Shown: positions 8,858 to 19,554 of the stretch, in pieces
Layout of the letters: the number at the start of each line of letters is the position of its first letter
How positions within the stretch are numbered: the first letter of the stretch is position 1
NCBI GenBank assembly: GCA_026315105.1
Contig: CM048750.1
Coordinates: 402,910,502 to 402,974,501, forward strand
Reading direction: 5' to 3'
DNA: 64,000 bases
DNA from: Locusta migratoria
Taxonomy: Eukaryota; Arthropoda; Insecta; Orthoptera; Acrididae
Translations under genes and position numbers: made by a program
Notes under the pieces: model-generated
The model's input: only the letters and a program-made list of their open reading frames with translations
Told to the model about the DNA's origin: nothing
The model's database searches: none

Positions 8858-11562
8858 GTTGTTGTGGTCTTCAGTCCTGAGACTGGTTTGATGCAGCTCT
8901 CCACAATACCCTATCCTGAGCAAGCCTTTTCATCTCCTGATAAGAACGACAACCCACATCCACTTGAATCTGTTTACTATACGCGTCTCTTGGTCTCCCT
9001 CTGCGATTTTTACCCCACACACTTCCCTCCAATGCTAAATTTACGAATCCTCGATGTCTAAGAATGTGTCCTACCAATCGATCCCTTCTTTTAGTCAGGG
9101 TATGCCGAAAATTTTCTCACCAATTTTGTTCAGGACCTCTCCGTTAGTTATGCGATCTACCCACCTAATCTTCAGCATTCTTCTGTAGCACCACATTTCA
9201 AAAGCGTCTATCCTCTTCCTGTCCGCACAGCTTATCGTCCATGTTTCACTCCCATACAAGGCAACACTCCACACAAATGCTTTCAGAAAAGACTTCCTTA
9301 CACTTAAAGTAATATTCGATGTTAGCATATTTCTCTTTCTCAAAAATGCTTTTCTTCCCATTGCCATTCTGCATTTTATATCCTCTGTACTGCGACCATC
9401 ATTTGTTATTTTACTGCCCAAGTAACAAAACTCATCTACCACCTTTATTGCTTCGTTACCTAATCTAATTCCTTCAGTATCACCCGATTTTCTTAGACTG
9501 CACTCCATTACCCTAGTTTTACTCTTGTTAATGTTCATCTTATAAGCACCTTGCAGCACACTGTCCATTCCGTTCAATTGTTCTTCCAGGTCCTTTGCTG
9601 TATCTGACAGAATTACTATGTCGTCGGCAATACGCACTGTTTTTAATTCTTCCCCCTGAACTTTAATTCCTTCACCAAATTTCTCCTTGCTTTCCTTTAC
9701 AGCTTGGTCAATGTACAAATTGAACAACACTGGAGAAAGGCTACAACCCTGTCTTACTCCCTTCCCAACTGTTGGTTCCCTTTCATGCCCTTCGAGTCTA
9801 ATAACTGCGGTCTGGCTTTTGTACAAGTTGTAAATAACTCTCGTTTCCCTGTATTTTACCCCTGCTGACTTCAGAATTTGAAAGAGTGTATTCCAGTCAA
9901 CATTGTCAAATGCTTTCTCCAAATCTACAAAAGCTAAAAATGTAGGTTTGCCTTTCCTTAATCTATCTTCTAAGATAAGACGTAAAGTGAGTATTGCCTC
10001 CCGGGTTCCAACATTCCTCCTGAATCCAAACTGATCTTCCCCGAGGTCAGCTTCTACCAGCTTTTCCATCCTCCTGTAGATAATTCGTGTTAAAATTTTG
10101 CAACCATGACTTATCAAACTGATGGTTCTGTAATTTTCACACCTGTCTACGCCTGCTTTCTTTGGAATGGGGATTATTACATTTTTCTTATAGTCTGAGG
10201 GTATTTCGCCTGTCTCATACATTCTACACACCAGTTGATGGTTGGCTCTCCTAGAGACTTTAGTAGCTCTAAGGGTATGTCATCTACTCCTGGGGCCTTG
10301 TTCCGACGTAGGTCTTTCAGGGCTCTGTCAAATTCATCACTCAGTATAGTATCTCCTATTTCATCTTGATCTACTTCCTCTTCCCTTCCTACAACATCGT
10401 CTCTAAGATCATTTCCTTTGTAGAGCTGCTCTATGTACTCTTTCCACCTTTCAGCTTTCCCTTCTTTGCTTAGATCTGGTTTCCCACCTGAGTTCTTGAT
10501 ATTCGTAGAGTTGCTTTTTTTTGTCCCCAAATGTCTCTTTTATTTTCCTGTAGGCGGTATCTACTTTTCCCCTTCTTATACATTGTTCTACAGCTTTGCA
10601 TTTGGCTTCTAGCCACTCCTGCTTAGCCATTTTGCACTTCCTGTCAATCTCATTTCTTAGTCGTCTGAACTCCATTTTGCCTGTATCATTTACTGCATTT
10701 TTATATTTTCTCCTTTCATCAATTAAATTTAGTATTTCCTGTGATATCCAAGGATTTTTTGTAGGTCTTGCCTTTCTACCTATTTTGTCCTCTGCTTCCT
10801 TCACTATTTCATATCTCAATGCTACCCATTCCTCTTCTACTGTTTTATTTCCCCCTGTTTCAGTCTATTGATGCCTAAATCTCCCTCTGAATTTCTCCAA
10901 GGAACTTCAAGTTCCTTCAACTTATCCAGGTCCCATCTCCCTACCTTTCTGCAGTTTTTTCAGCTTCAGCCTACAGTTCATGACTAACAGTTTATCACCT
11001 GGTTCCGGAATCTATGTCTTACCATTATAAAATCTATCTGATACCTTCCGGTGTCTCCTGGTCTCTTCCACGTATACAACCTTCTTTTGTGATTCTTAAA
11101 CCACGTGTTTGTTACAATTAAATCATGTTCCGTGCAAAATTCTACCAGCTTCCTCTTTCATTCCTTCTGCCCAGTCCATATTCAACTACTATTGTTCCTT
11201 CTCTTCCTTTTCCTACTACCGAATTCCAGTCTCCCATCACAATTAAGTTTTCCTCTCCCTTAACTGTCTGAATAATTTCCTTTAGCTCCTCATATATTTC
11301 TTCGATCTCCTCATCATCGGCAGAGCTAGTTGGCATATAAACCTGTACTACTGTTGTCGGTGTTGGCTTCGTATCTATCTTGACAATAATAATGCGATCA
11401 CTGTGCTGCTCATAGTAGTTTACCCGCATTCCTATCTTCTTATTCATTATCAGTCCTACTCCTGTGATACCCCCAACTGATTTTGTATTTATAATCCTGT
11501 ACTCACCTGACCAGAAATCCTGTTCATCCTGCCACCGAACTTCACTAATCCCCACTATATCT
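8858..11562 (-). mobile_element. RTE-like LINE inserted in J2, 5'-truncated
   Basis: On the minus strand the element starts at 11562, inside its endonuclease gene (GISEVRWQDEQDF), and ends at 8858 with the family 3' end GACTGAAGACCACAACAAC. A 12-bp target duplication, AACCAAACACCT, flanks it at 8846-8857 and 11563-11574. It closely matches the full-length copy at 49445. The perfect duplication shows that insertion into J2 is comparatively recent. Confidence 0.9.
8871..11555 (-). pseudogene. RTE-like endonuclease/reverse transcriptase polyprotein, broken
   Basis: From 11555 downward the minus strand encodes an APE-type endonuclease part (GISEVRW, GDWNSVVGKG), then the linker (about 10819-10177) and the polymerase (10231-9095), which includes ENYRTISLISHGCKIL, FLAFVDLEKAFDNVDW, GVRQGCSLSPVLFNLY and VRIADDIVILS. 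The catalytic motif reads IADD where the intact copy has FADD. Frameshifts near 11140, 10870, 10480, 10200 and 9080 break it into at least five frames. It is inactive, though individual domains are well preserved. Confidence 0.85.
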
Positions 11563-11574
11563 AACCAAACACCT

Positions 11575-12174
11575 AGGAGTTATAATAACAAACAACGTAG
11601 ACTGGAGAGAACACATAGAAAATATTGTGGGGAAGGCAAACCAAAGATTACGTTTCATTGGTAGAACTCTTCCAAAATGCACCAGCTCCACCAAAGAGAC
11701 TGCCTACATCACACTTGTGGTCCTCTCCTGGAGTACTGTTGCCCCTTGTGGGACCCTCACCAGGTGGGACTGACGGAAGATATTGAGAAGGTTCAGAGAA
11801 GGGCAGCTCGTTTTGTTTTATCACGTTACAAAGGGAGCGGGGGGGGGGAGCGTCACGGAAATGTTGCACGAATTGGGGTGGAAATCATTAAAAGAAAGAC
11901 GTTATTCATTGCGGCGTGATCTGTTTGCGAAGTTTCAATCACCGACTTTTAGTTCTGAATGTGAAATAGTTTGCTAGCCCTCACCTATTACTTAGGGAGA
12001 CATGACCATCCCAATAAAATAAGATAAATCAGATCGAAAACGGAACGATTTAGGTGTTCTTTCTTCCAGAGCGCTATTAGCGAATGGAATGGTAGAGAAA
12101 AGTTATGAAAGTGGTTAATGAACCCTCTGCCAGGCACTTAAATGTGATTTGCAGAGTATCTATGTAGATGTATA
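11575..12174 (+). pseudogene. J2 LINE C-terminal region and 3' end
   Basis: Past the RTE-like insertion, J2 resumes with LGVIITNNVDWREHIENI, RLRFIGRTLPKCTSSTKE and ELGWKSLKERRYSLRRDL, then the family 3' untranslated sequence. A run of about nine G near 11843 marks a frameshift. Joined to 8857 across the 12-bp duplication, the reading continues without a gap, confirming the nested insertion. Confidence 0.85.
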
Positions 12175-12216
12175 TCACTGTCATTGTCTCCTTCAGGGCT
12201 AACGAATGCAGTTATA

Positions 12217-12394
12217 CGTTTAAATGCTTGTAAATCTATCAGTCTCAACTGCGTGGTCATTAGTCCGTAGCTTACAAACTACTTCAGCTGCGGTAAACTA
12301 ACCTGCGGTAAACTAAACACTCATGCCCGAGGGGGGACTCGAACCCCCGACGGCGATCGGCCGCGCGCACCGCAGCACGGCTAATCCGCCGCGG
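12217..12394 (-). mobile_element. SINE, type B head (tRNA-Leu-like)
   Basis: Reverse-oriented SINE with a tRNA-like head (B box in ACTCGAACCCCCG on the plus strand) and the family tail. A 14-bp target duplication, CGAATGCAGTTATA, flanks it at 12203-12216 and 12395-12408, immediately downstream of the J2 3' end. Confidence 0.85.
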
Positions 12395-12408
12395 CGAATG
12401 CAGTTATA

Positions 12409-14900
12409 TAAAGCGAGCGGTTCCATTAAGCAAACGTACCTTCTTTAATATCTCAGTTGATGCCGCTGCTAAATCGTCCACCAAACAAAAATGTATGTTC
12501 CCCTTGACGCTCTAGCATGAGCCGAAAACCGCATTTCGACATGTGTAGCCGTGCACGAAATGGAAGGGCCGGTTGCGCCCTACGTTGCTCGCACTGTATG
12601 AAGCGCGCAGCGCACCCGTGTGCGCGTTTGCAGATCGGTTCTTCACTTATAAAGAGGACATATAATCAAATTGGATCAACATCAGGGTGCCTTACTGGGG
12701 AAAAGTGCTACGGACGTGTTGCGTTTATGTTCTTATACCAACTGATTGAAACAAGGTAATTCTATGCTACTTTTATCAACCGTAAAATAGACTCCCGCAA
12801 ACCCTCAGTGTAGCCCTGTAATTCTGTTTACAGTGTTCCGTCAGTTATTTTCTGTGGTTTTAACTTGTTGCATCTGTAGAACGTGACAACAATCGAGGCA
12901 CTAGTGTCGGTTTTATTCGTTGTGTTTGTAATAACACTTTTTCTTTCTAGCTGGTGTTGTCGTCAAGATTAAAGTTAAGTACCGTTATTGAAGTTTAGCA
13001 AACTGTGAGATATTACAATGAATGTTAATTTTGAAAAGTTAGAGACACTGAGAAAAACATGAAAGATTCCGCCATCAGTATTTAGCGGCAATGGTTGTTA
13101 CAATAAAGACAACACCAGAAAGCATCATTACAAAAGAAGGTGGCGGAAAATTGCATAAGCTTCGAATACTAAAGTTTCAGGATCGTGTTTAACTCCAATT
13201 ACGATTGATGTTTAAAGTTACAAAATTATCTGACTTCGTTTAAAGAAAAGAAGAATTACTGCAGGCATTGAAACAAAATTCAACACAAAGTGTGCGTAAG
13301 TCAAATTCGCGTCTGGAATGTTCTTCCGCAATCGCGAATCAATATACAAAAATGGGCAAGCATCATTTTACGAATTTTGCTGGAAATAAAGATTTAAAAA
13401 AATGAAGTATTAATTTCAAACGAATTACTGAATTTATTACAATTACTTGTTTTTATAGCCCACACTTACATGATCAATGTGGAGAGATCAAGAGAGAGAG
13501 ACACGTTCGATCTATGCGACAGCAAGGAGACAAAAGACGACGAGCGGTTCCGTTTTCTCCCCAGCTCGTTCAAAAAATTTGAAAGTCTCTTATGAAACAA
13601 CATAATCAGAGATTTACTGGCAGAGAGAACGGATGCTAGCGACAAGATATGATTTTAATAAAAAATATTAAATGTAATGCTACATAAATTAATAAAATAT
13701 TCTTCAATATTCTTCTTCCTCGCTGCTACAACTACATTAAAATTATCTCAGATTCCAATTTTTGCAGTCCTACTCCTATTTCTTTATGTAATTCTCACAT
13801 CTCACTCCTACTCCTGGCCGTTTTAGTTGCTTCCTCTTTGTGCAGGTTCCTTACCTCTATCTCTATTCCCTCCCCCGCTATCCCATCACCACCTCACTCA
13901 CTCATCAACTACTTTCTACCCCTCTAACCCCCTCCCACCCCATAAATATTTGTATACATATGCCAGTTGTAATTTCTGGTAACTATTTCCTCCTCTCCCC
14001 CTCCCCCCCTCCACCTCATATTAAAGATAGTTTATTTCATGCCTCCAGTTTGTTAAACTGCACTATGCAAGAGTCACTACCATTATGATATTGACTTGTT
14101 TATTTTTAGAAAACTAGAAAACTTAGTCTTATTGTATCTTCAAGCGCCATGAACTGCTCTACATGATTGTCCTCTTTGGTATATTTCTAGCAAGTTGATT
14201 GTTTAACTCTCTTCAGTTGTCTGACTAGATGTACGAATTGTAACACTAGGTTAATATTACTGAAACCATTCACATTTCTTTGCACATTAGTTCAAGCATC
14301 TTAAAACTTATAACCCACATACTTAGCTTATTTGTTGAGTGAGAATCACTTCTCAATCTATCCCCATTAATATTTGAAGCCATAGACACAATGACAAATT
14401 CTTTATATTGACAGATGCCCTGACAGTGACATTCTAAGCATCCTGCTACTGTGACAGCTGCTAGTTCCGAAATATTCTGTCTATGGCGCCACTTATCATT
14501 GTACTTCTTATACTAGTGAATATTAATCTGTTAAGCAACCGTTTTATCAGTCACCTGCTCCCCTCTTTATGCTTTTCTAATCTGCGACATCAAGTATTAC
14601 TGTTTTCCCATAGCCTTTTTTTCCTTATTTATTTTTACTCTCACTATAAGCCTCATCCATAGATACTCTGTTAGCAGCTGATTGTTATTCATTGCATAAT
14701 CTCTGCACTTGGCGTTGATTGTCTTACTAGCATGTACATTCATTAAGCAACGATACTAAAATGTAAGTGTTAATTTTATCGCATTATATCAACATATCTT
14801 TTATTACAATCTATTTGGTTCAAAACTGCTTCAAATTTCTGTAACCGACTTTTGTACTTTTTATAGCCTTTACTGTATACCAATCCACTTGTTTGTCTGT
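12409..14900. other. No recognised gene or repeat family (about 2.5 kb)
   Basis: Open stretches at 12517-12759 and 13840-14088 lack known motifs. A pyrimidine-rich block lies near 13860-14010. I see no terminal repeats or tRNA-like sequence. Confidence 0.4.
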
Positions 14901-14903
14901 ATA

Positions 14904-14942
14904 GAGACCAGAAGAAGGGCGCTCAAGCGCCCGAAACCGGTC
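14904..14942 (+). ncRNA. Hammerhead-ribozyme-like motif (degenerate core)
   Basis: The order is core-like AGAAGA, a six-pair helix GGGCGC/GCGCCC with loop TCAA, then GAAA, CCGG and TC. This matches stem II, the GAAA box and a palindromic stem III of minimal hammerheads. The first core segment has A in place of the required U and no stem I is evident, so it is probably inactive. Confidence 0.4.
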
Positions 14943-14960
14943 ATTAAAAATAAACAAATC

Positions 14961-15254
14961 ACAAGCTACACGTTGCTGCATTTTATTAATTTATAATCTG
15001 AACAGTTGCTGAAATGGATAAAATACTTCGTAATGCTACATGTTTTTTCTCCAGTTGTTTTCGTTCGTGCATGTATGCTACTTTTTTACACGGTGGCTCA
15101 TTTGTAACTCCAATTTGTGATTTTAAATACTGGTTATGTGTCCTGTTAAGGTCGTCCATATTTTAGATGTAAATTCACATTTTTGCTTGCGCGTCAAATT
15201 TTCTGTACTATGTTTCTTCAGTTTGGCTGAAGAGCAGTATGTTGCCTGGCCATT
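14961..15254. other. No recognised feature
   Basis: No coding motif or family repeat was identified. Confidence 0.4.
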
Positions 15255-15362
15255 AGACGTTAAGGTGAGGTATTCAATTGAGATTTGTGCTGTGGCCAGG
15301 ATTCAAGCCCGGGACCTCCTTCTCACTAGACAAGCGCTCTGACCGCTAAGCCACCGCGGCCT
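15255..15362 (-). repeat. tRNA-like SINE fragment
   Basis: The reverse complement begins GGCCGCGGTGGCTTAGCGG (A-box-like), followed by a B-box-like GGCTTGAATCC and a stem-compatible middle. It differs from the A, B and C heads elsewhere in the window. No tail or target duplication was identified, and the next 200 bp are unrecognised. Confidence 0.45.
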
Positions 15363-15561
15363 ACTCGTACGGTGCCGTGACTGACGAACTGTCTGGAAGC
15401 ACGCCTGCCTCCACAGCAGAAACTCCAGTTGTGCCCCGTGTCCTTCTGCTGGCAACGTGGCCACGTATTCACGTAACATAGGGAGACATGAGGCACGTGT
15501 TGTGGGGGGAGCCATGCTTTGAGAACGGCCGAGCAGTGGCCGCATCCATTAGGTCGTGCTG

Positions 15562-16215
15562 ATGTAGATTAGATTAGATTAGATTAGATGTACTTTTCGT
15601 TCCAGTAGATCCGAATTGAGGGAATCCTCTTGGATGTAGAACATGTCAGAACAAAATACACAATATATACTTACAAAAAGAGAGAAAATGTAATTTCCCT
15701 TGTGGATGTGGAATTGGTCAGGAAAAACAATTATCTTAATAATATTTACATTTTGAAGGACACAAAACTTATTACTATTTACTAATTTACTGTGTGCATA
15801 TTAAAATTCTTAGCAATTACTTTTTTTTTCATTTTTTTACACTGATTTACAATGATTACATTACTGCACAAAACTTGTACTGAAGTCAACACAGTATTCA
15901 TATTTGTGAATATTATATACTATAAATTACAATGATTCACTTCTGGTAAGAAATTCATCAATGGAGTAGGAGTTGGCCACCAAAACATCCTTTAGACTCT
16001 TTTCAAACTGTACTTTATTGTGAGTTAAATTTTTTATGGCTGCTGGCGTGTTATTGAAAATGTGTACTGCCGGATATTGAACACCTTTCTGATCCAAAGT
16101 AAGTGACTTTAAACCTTTATGCAAGTTATTCTTGTTTCTAGTATTGATCCCATGGACTGAGCTACTGGTTTGAAAAAAAAAGATATATTTTAATGACAAA
16201 TTTCATTAGAGAAGA
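15562..16215 (-). mobile_element. J1 LINE 3' fragment
   Basis: Reverse-oriented copy of J1: the tail (TAGAT repeats on the plus strand) is at 15562-15588, and the C-terminal coding end at 15927-16199 (INTRNKNNLHKGLKSLTL, HIFNNTPAAIKNLT) parallels the end of the copy at 586-1815. The polymerase is absent because the copy is strongly 5'-truncated. Confidence 0.8.
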
Positions 16216-16278
16216 AATGTATTGGGAAGCAGTTGTGGTTGTTGGAGGACCTGGGTTCGAATCCAAGCAACAGCAAAT

Positions 16279-16477
16279 CAAATGTTCAAAAGTTTGTTAA
16301 GCTTAAGGGACTTAACTGCGGGGTCATCATTCCCTAATCTTACAAACTAGTTATGAACTACCTTATACTAAAGACGATTTAAACATCCATGCCCAAGGGG
16401 GCATTCGAACCCCCGACGGGGAGCGGCCTCGCGCATCGGAGCATTGCGCCTCAATGCACTCGGCCACTCCGCCGCGG
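16279..16477 (-). mobile_element. SINE, type C head
   Basis: Reverse-oriented SINE. The tail (CAAATGTTCAAAAGTTTG) and the body matching the other SINEs are followed by a tRNA-like head with a B box (ATTCGAACCCCC on the plus strand) and CACTCGGCCACTCCGCCGCGG. The head resembles the copy at 39103. Target duplication is unclear. Confidence 0.75.
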
Positions 16478-16484
16478 CAGCCAG

Positions 16485-16775
16485 CAGCTGCACAAATTTT
16501 GATTCAACCCCTCTCCTTCAATTCAATGTCTTTGATATATATTGCGATAACATCTGTCTCTGGACATTGATTTATTATTTGATATTTATATCCCTCCAAA
16601 ATGTTTAATGTCAATGATAATAGTTTAACCAGTGTTTCCCGACCGTTTTCGAAACTCGACCCACTTACATCTAAAAATATTTTGGGGACCCTCCTACCCG
16701 AACCTTAACATAAGTAAGTAATTTGAAAGGAAACGAATATAATTTTCTTCTGTTGATACTAATTTCTTGTAAAAA
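16485..16775. other. No recognised feature
   Basis: Nothing identified between two SINEs. Confidence 0.4.
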
Positions 16776-16781
16776 CAACAA

Positions 16782-16984
16782 GATTCAAATGTTCAAATGT
16801 TTGTATAGTCTATGGGACTTAACTAAGGGGTCATCAGTCCCTAAACTTATAAACTACTTATGAACTACTTACGAACTAGGACGGCACAAATATCCATGCC
16901 CCAGGGGGGATTCGATCCCCCGACCGTAGTGGCCGTGCAGACCGTGACTGAAGCGCCTCAGTCCCCGCGGCCACCGCGGCCGGC
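16782..16984 (-). mobile_element. SINE, type A head
   Basis: Complete reverse-oriented type A SINE ending in CCACCGCGGCCGGC on the plus strand. A short duplication ACAACAA flanks it (16775-16781, 16985-16991). Confidence 0.8.
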
Positions 16985-16991
16985 ACAACAA

Positions 16992-17914
16992 TAAGAAATA
17001 TAGTATACGTTATGGGATAAATTTTAATCCATTTTTCTGAATGGAACACATCCTATTTCACATCAATTCCGACAGAAAAATATATCTTGTATAACTAAGT
17101 TTCACATTTCACGTAAAACTCAGAAACGAAAAATGGTCATTGAACAAGTTTCCACTCTTTAGTCAATTTGTAAAAAAATCGAATTTATCAAATTTATTTA
17201 TTGTATTCTGTAAATCTAGCTACCGTCTAAAACCTGAGAAAAGTTTACAGACGTTTATTCATTGTTAACATGATATAAAATAATCTTCGTTCAGTTCAAC
17301 TGAGAATTAGTGACGAATAAGATGTCGCGTAATTTTAACGTAAAGTACATTTAACTTTTTGCATTACGGAGACGTGCACTGATCTGGTTGTTTTATGGTG
17401 CAACAGATGTGAGGGCGAACCCCGAAACAAGACTGGGGGTCGCGATCCTCAGGTCTAAACAATTGTCTCTGAAAGTTTATAAACAATACTTACATCCAGT
17501 ACGGTTCTGACAACTACATCGGCCTGCTCTTGGAGCAGACGAACTATCTTTACCGCCAACTTAATAGTGGGGAAGGCGAGACGAGGTGTATGGGTTTGTT
17601 ATTATTACGTCTACTGGTGAAAATTGTAAGTTTTTCCCGCCAAAAATAAACTGAGCTATTGCCAATTGCAGTCCAGTAAAATTCAAAATTCAAAGTTCCT
17701 AGTAGATGTCTTCTTGGATTACATCATAGGGAAAGAGGGAGGAGGGATGTGTGGTTCTGGGTTTTCCCCTGGAGGTCAGTCTGTTCCAGAACCGGTAGCG
17801 ACGCCATTTGGATGACGTCATTGCGACGATGCCATATCTCCGGTTATGTCAAAAGGGGGGGGGGAGAGGAGATGTGACGTCACTGTACTGCCCCCTCACT
17901 GGTTTTAACCCGGT
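16992..17914. other. No recognised feature
   Basis: About 0.9 kb with no known motif. A G9-10 run near 17850 and a short TGACGTCA-like palindromic cluster (17810-17885) stand out but have no supported role. Confidence 0.4.
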
Positions 17915-18184
17915 AGAGAAGAACAGAAGGAGCTCTTCTACTGTTTAAGTTCACGGCATGAGAACATGACGTTTAGTATGGAGACTGAAGAAGATGGGAC
18001 TTTGGCCTTTGTAGACCTGCTGGTGCACCGCGATGGGTCACCGTGTGCAGAGAACGCAGGCACACAGACCTGCATTTTGTGACGTCCGGTGCCGGCGTTC
18101 TACAGAAGGCGCGCGTCTTCTCGGCACTTTGATACCGCGTGTGCACATAAGGTCAGATGATGAAACCCCCGAGCGGAATTAGAA

Positions 18185-18522
18185 ATCAAATGTTCAAACG
18201 TTTGTAGAGCTTATGGGACTTAATTACGGGGTCATCAGTCCCTAAACTTACAAACTACTTACAAACTACTTACAGACTAGCTAATACTAAGCCGGCCGCG
18301 GTGGCCGAGGGAACTGAGGCGCTTCAGTCACGGTCTGCACGGCCACTATGGTCGGGAGTTCGAATCCCCCCCTCGGGCATGGATATTTGTGTCGTCCTAA
18401 TTCGTAAGTTGTTCATAAGTAGTTTGTAAGTTTAGGGACTGATGACCCCGTAGTTAAGTCCCATAAGCTCTACAAACATTTGAACTGACGCGTCGCAGAA
18501 CGCTCGGCCACCGCGACCGGCC
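18185..18522. mobile_element. Head-to-head SINE pair inserted in the PLE
   Basis: A reverse type A SINE (18185-18290 and remnant 18486-18522) holds a second, forward SINE. The whole block is flanked by GGAATTAGAA at 18175-18184 and 18523-18532, so the outer SINE inserted first and was later hit by the inner one, with loss of part of its middle. The opposed copies can form a long hairpin. Confidence 0.8.
18291..18485 (+). mobile_element. SINE, type A head, inner copy
   Basis: Full-length forward copy: GCCGGCCGCGGTGGCCGAG at the start, B box GAGTTCGAATCC, tail ending ACATTTGAAC at 18485. Confidence 0.9.
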
Positions 18523-18834
18523 GGAATTAGAAGACCTCGAGAAGGATTCTAAAGTGAATGTTAAGAAGGCAATGAGCAACTATGATAATAAGAAAGAACG
18601 CACAGAGGATACTGACGACGAGTACAAATCAGCTGCATTCCTTCCTTACGTCAGAAATGTGTCCTCTGAAATAGGAAGGTCGCCGAAGGAAAATAAAATG
18701 AAGGTCATCTTCTGTCCACCAGCGAAGAGCCCGCACTTAGTAGCAAGCGTTACACATGGTTTACATCTGAGAACAGCGGCTGTTTAAAAGATTTGTTGTC
18801 AGCGTGTTCCTGCATACACAGGACAGGCGATACG

Positions 18835-18926
18835 AACGGTTCAGGAACAGTGTACAGAACGGTTCAGGAACAGTGTACAGAACGGTTCAGGAACAGTGTA
18901 CAGAACGGTTCAGGAACAGTGTACAG
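18835..18926. repeat. 23-bp minisatellite, 4 copies
   Basis: The unit AACGGTTCAGGAACAGTGT plus ACAG is repeated four times with no visible differences. Because 23 is not a multiple of three, each unit shifts the reading frame of the surrounding PLE. Confidence 0.95.
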
Positions 18927-19239
18927 AACGCCAAAATCAGCGCTAGCGGAACAGTGTATTTCCATGAGACACACAATGGAATATCACAGAACGAAAATTT
19001 TAGCTGCAGTTTCGAGGTTTTGGGATTCAGTGATTAAAGAATCGGAGCAAATACGCCTTGCAGACAACTTCATAAATCGTGACAAACCAGCTGAATTTAA
19101 ATTGGAGTCCCGTTATTAATATTATGGATTCAGAGCGGAGTCGACGTCACCAGTCGACAGTCAGTCTTGCAGCGCGGTCGCACGCGCAACAACCGCAGCA
19201 GACATCGCGACTGCGTCCACTCTTCAGTAGTTGCCTTCT

Positions 19240-19285
19240 CGCCTGAAAATGGCCGCGGCTCTCTGGGCCGAAACGTCCTGGCAGA
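19240..19285 (+). ncRNA. Hammerhead-like motif downstream of the PLE coding region
   Basis: CTGAAAA, a GGCC/GGCC helix, then GAAA, CG and TC. The arrangement follows minimal hammerheads, which are known from PLEs, but the conserved core guanine of CTGANGA is A here. It lies about 120 bp beyond the coding end of the PLE, a plausible place for such a ribozyme. Confidence 0.45.
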
Positions 19286-19554
19286 ACGACGGCGGAATTC
19301 GGCTGCACCCCGGAAAACAAGGGGAAGAATGTACAGGGTGTCCAGAAAAGGGCTCCCTCATTTCAAAATTAAATACCTCGAAAACAAAGATCGATACAGG
19401 AATGCAGTAAGCGGTATGTTTATTGTGAAAGCAGTAAGAAGTTAATACAGTAGTTTGAAATAATAGTTACAAAAGCTGCTAACAGATGGCGCTGTATAGC
19501 TCATATCAGCATACATAAGTGACACAATCGTATGAAAACACTCTTTGCAAACAA

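Larger units (their letters stand above)
7615..12174 (+). mobile_element. J2: jockey/CR1-like LINE, interrupted by an RTE-like LINE
   Basis: A non-LTR element runs from near the pogo-like TA to a 3' end at about 12174 (GATTTGCAGAGTATCTATG, then ATGTAGATGTA repeats). It is split at 8857 by a minus-strand RTE-like LINE and resumes at 11563, with AACCAAACACCT duplicated on either side. The same 3' end occurs at 47824 and 41360, and inverted at 21795 and 60290. The endonuclease region is missing, so this is a 5'-truncated copy. Confidence 0.85.
17915..19325 (+). mobile_element. Penelope-like element, 3' half, with nested SINEs and minisatellite
   Basis: The plus strand encodes the end of a PLE reverse transcriptase (LSSRHENMTFSMETEEDG, then LAFVDLLVHRDGS), the connector (SAAFLPYVRNVSSEI, LHLRTAAV), and the C-terminal end of the GIY-YIG region (SALAEQCI, FWDSVIKESEQIRLADNFIN) up to a stop at 19117. 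A SINE pair at 18185-18522 and a 23-bp tandem array at 18835 interrupt it; the array sits where the catalytic GIY-YIG core should be, so that core is lost. A hammerhead-like motif follows at 19240. Confidence 0.8.

Noticed and set aside
12651..12671. TATAAAGAGG as a TATA-box promoter
   Set aside because: No coding sequence or initiator follows, and such strings are frequent in AT-rich sequence.
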